Positions 13,481 through 17,444 of a stretch of DNA of 17,444 nucleotides are shown here, one piece after another. The notes under the pieces are model-generated. The model made no database searches. It saw nothing but the letters and a program-made list of their open reading frames with translations, and was not told the DNA's origin. Location: the NCBI GenBank assembly GCA_001802655.1, contig MGZO01000133.1, forward strand, positions 1-17,444, read 5' to 3'. Each line of letters starts with the position of its first letter. The first letter of the stretch is position 1. This stretch comes from Hydrogenophilales bacterium RIFOXYD1_FULL_62_11. Its GTDB lineage: Bacteria; Pseudomonadota; Gammaproteobacteria; Burkholderiales; Thiobacillaceae. The position numbers were made by a program, and so were the translations under genes.

Positions 13481-14869
13481 CTAAACAGCCCGGCCAGCCA
13501 ACAGGCTGCGCGCGCTGTCTTCGTCCCAGCCCTTGATGCTGACCTTGAGCATGGCGACACCCTCTTCGCCCAGCACCACCGCCTCGACCACGCCGGCCAG
13601 TCCAGCCAGCTGGGCTTTCAGCAGCGCGGCCTGATCGGACGGCATGGCGCCGACGCGGAACATGCGGGTCTTGATCGCGGGCGGCGTCTGCATCGACAGG
13701 GTGGCCACCAGCCACACCGCCATCAATGCCACGCAGAACAGGAACACGGCCTGAAACCCGTGGTGCTGCGCCAGCCAACCGCCGACCACGCCGCCAAAAA
13801 ACAGCCCCAGCGCCTGCGCGGTGTTGTAGATGCCCATGGCCGTGCCCTTGGCCGACACCGGTGCCAGTTTGGAGATGAGCGACGGCAAGCTTGCTTCGAG
13901 CAGGTTGAAGGCCACGAAATACACGAACAGCGCGGCGACGATGCTCCAGAAATGGGTAATACCCAGCGCCAGGCCGACTTGCGCCAGCAGCATCAGGGCC
14001 ACCGCGCTGACAAAAACCGGCTTCATGCGGCCACGCTTTTCGCCATAAATGATGGCGGGGACAATCAACACCAGCGAGCCCAGCAGCACCGGCAAGTACA
14101 CCATCCAGTGATGTTCCACCGTCAGCCCGGCATTTTTCAGCGCCACCGGCACCACGACGAACATCGCCATTTGCGCCGCATGCAGCGCGAAGATGCCGAA
14201 ATCGAGCCGCGCCAGCTGGCTGTTTTTCAGTACGTCGATCAAATTGGCCGGGTTGGCCTGCGCGTCGGCATGAAAGTGGCTGGACGCGGGGTCGGGCACC
14301 CATACCTTCACCACCCAGATCGCTGCCAGCGCGAGCACGCCGGTAAGCGCAAAAATGCCCGGCACGCCGATCACATGCGCGAGCGCGGGGCCGGCGACCA
14401 TCGACACGGCGAACGCGACGCCAATGGTCGAGCCGATCATCGCCATGGCTTTGGTACGGTGCTCTTCGCGGGTAAGGTCGGCCAGCATTGCGCTGACAGC
14501 GGCGGAAACCGCGCCCGCGCCCTGCAAAGCACGACCGGCGATGGTCCAGTAGATGTCGGTGGCGGTGGCCGCCAGAAAACTGCCGAGTGCAAACAGAATC
14601 AAGCCAAAAATGATGACTTTCTTGCGCCCGATGCGGTCGGACGCCATGCCGAACGGAATCATCAGCAGGGCCTGGGTGAGGCCATACATGCCGAGCGCGA
14701 GGCCGACCAGCGTGTGATTGTCGCCGCCGGGCAGGTGCTCGGCATAAAGTGCAAACACCGGCAGGATCAGGAACATGCCGAGCATCCGCAGGCCGAAAAT
14801 AGCGGCCAGCCCGGAGGCGGCCCGCTTTTCGCTGCGGGTCATGGATTCGGTCAGTTCGAGTTCGGACAC
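13481..14869 (-). CDS. yajR: YajR-like MFS transporter with C-terminal YAM domain
   Basis: This 462-residue transporter matches E. coli YajR along its whole length. The family opening (EKRAASGLAAIFGLRMLGMF against ERRATWGL...SLRMLGMF) is clear; motif A GMASDRIGRKK is at residues 74-84; twelve membrane segments cover about 20-390, with RALQGAGA and DLTREEHRTKAMA as in YajR. Residues about 400-462 form the cytosolic ferredoxin-like YAM domain that sets this group apart. It is likely a proton-coupled drug or metabolite exporter in the inner membrane; the substrate is not known even for YajR. Start may be GTG 14869 or ATG 14842; neither has a Shine-Dalgarno, and the ATG agrees better with the YajR start (MTPGERR against MTRSEKR). 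It diverges from uvrA across 72 bases and precedes ssb. Confidence 0.88.
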   Translation of the reverse strand: MSELELTESMTRSEKRAASGLAAIFGLRMLGMFLILPVFALYAEHLPGGDNHTLVGLALGMYGLTQALLMIPFGMASDRIGRKKVIIFGLILFALGSFLAATATDIYWTIAGRALQGAGAVSAAVSAMLADLTREEHRTKAMAMIGSTIGVAFAVSMVAGPALAHVIGVPGIFALTGVLALAAIWVVKVWVPDPASSHFHADAQANPANLIDVLKNSQLARLDFGIFALHAAQMAMFVVVPVALKNAGLTVEHHWMVYLPVLLGSLVLIVPAIIYGEKRGRMKPVFVSAVALMLLAQVGLALGITHFWSIVAALFVYFVAFNLLEASLPSLISKLAPVSAKGTAMGIYNTAQALGLFFGGVVGGWLAQHHGFQAVFLFCVALMAVWLVATLSMQTPPAIKTRMFRVGAMPSDQAALLKAQLAGLAGVVEAVVLGEEGVAMLKVSIKGWDEDSARSLLAGRAV

Positions 14870-14941
14870 AGCAGGGAATTCGGTGGGCAGCGGAAGTCCG
14901 TTATATTAGCAGGTTGCGAATTACGCTCCCCTGCCTCAAAT
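14870..14941. promoter_or_regulatory. Divergent promoter region between yajR and uvrA
   Basis: On + a TATATT -10 (14902-14907) stands 17 bases after TTCGGT (14879-14884), which would start uvrA about 28 bases before its ATG. On - the overlapping TAATAT (complement of 14903-14908) could serve yajR, so the two would compete. No CTG-N10-CAG SOS box is present in this 72-base spacer. Confidence 0.4.

Positions 14942-17444
<2,503 letters not shown>

Noticed and set aside
14870..14941. Possible SOS (LexA) box before uvrA
   Set aside because: No CTG-N10-CAG or similar palindrome is present in the spacer; any SOS control would need a different motif.

Overview
The window looks like a chromosomal segment of a betaproteobacterium. 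Most genes are GC-rich (about 60% by eye). The trimeric porin is of the Burkholderiales/Nitrosomonadales type, and the cluster fmdB - DUF502 - aspS - (DUF2322) - nudB - endonuclease-family gene - clsB is one I associate with that class, as is uvrA divergent from an MFS gene followed by ssb. Genus or species cannot be fixed from the sequence alone; Nitrosomonadales is a guess.

Layout: (1) 1-1268: the 3' end of an OsmC-family gene on + runs into a porin gene on -, with a bidirectional terminator between them. (2) 1269-1588: a 320-base gene-free stretch with a porin promoter, a hairpin-rich porin leader and a weaker promoter for the next gene. (3) 1589-3071 on +: a YpfJ-type zinc metallopeptidase, then a small AT-richer BrnT/BrnA toxin-antitoxin module with a perfect inverted repeat at its start. 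(4) 3202-14869: an unbroken run of eleven minus-strand genes. Read in transcription order they are a YajR-like MFS transporter, ssb, two tandem paralogous TonB-dependent receptors, an FmdB-type zinc ribbon protein, DUF502, aspS, a probable DUF2322 protein, nudB, a YbhP-like endonuclease/exonuclease/phosphatase and clsB. (5) 14942-17444: uvrA on +, divergent from yajR and cut off by the window end.

The last five genes of the minus run are packed like an operon: 77 bases between aspS and DUF2322, a 23-base overlap of DUF2322 and nudB, 7 bases between nudB and the YbhP-like gene, and a 1-base overlap with clsB. They link tRNA charging, folate precursor hydrolysis and membrane phospholipid synthesis with no obvious shared pathway. 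A clear terminator-like hairpin separates fmdB from DUF502 although the three upstream genes are normally thought of as one unit.

No wholly new system is evident. The points most worth a look are: the AspRS carries the two residues (His30, Gly81) that mark tRNA-non-discriminating enzymes; the OsmC-family gene reads through its own terminator; brnT appears to be leaderless under a palindromic operator; DUF2322 and nudB overlap by 23 bases; the fmdB promoter region is partly duplicated; and the two TonB receptors share a conserved plug but have diverged barrels. No tRNA, rRNA, CRISPR array, insertion sequence or phage gene was seen.
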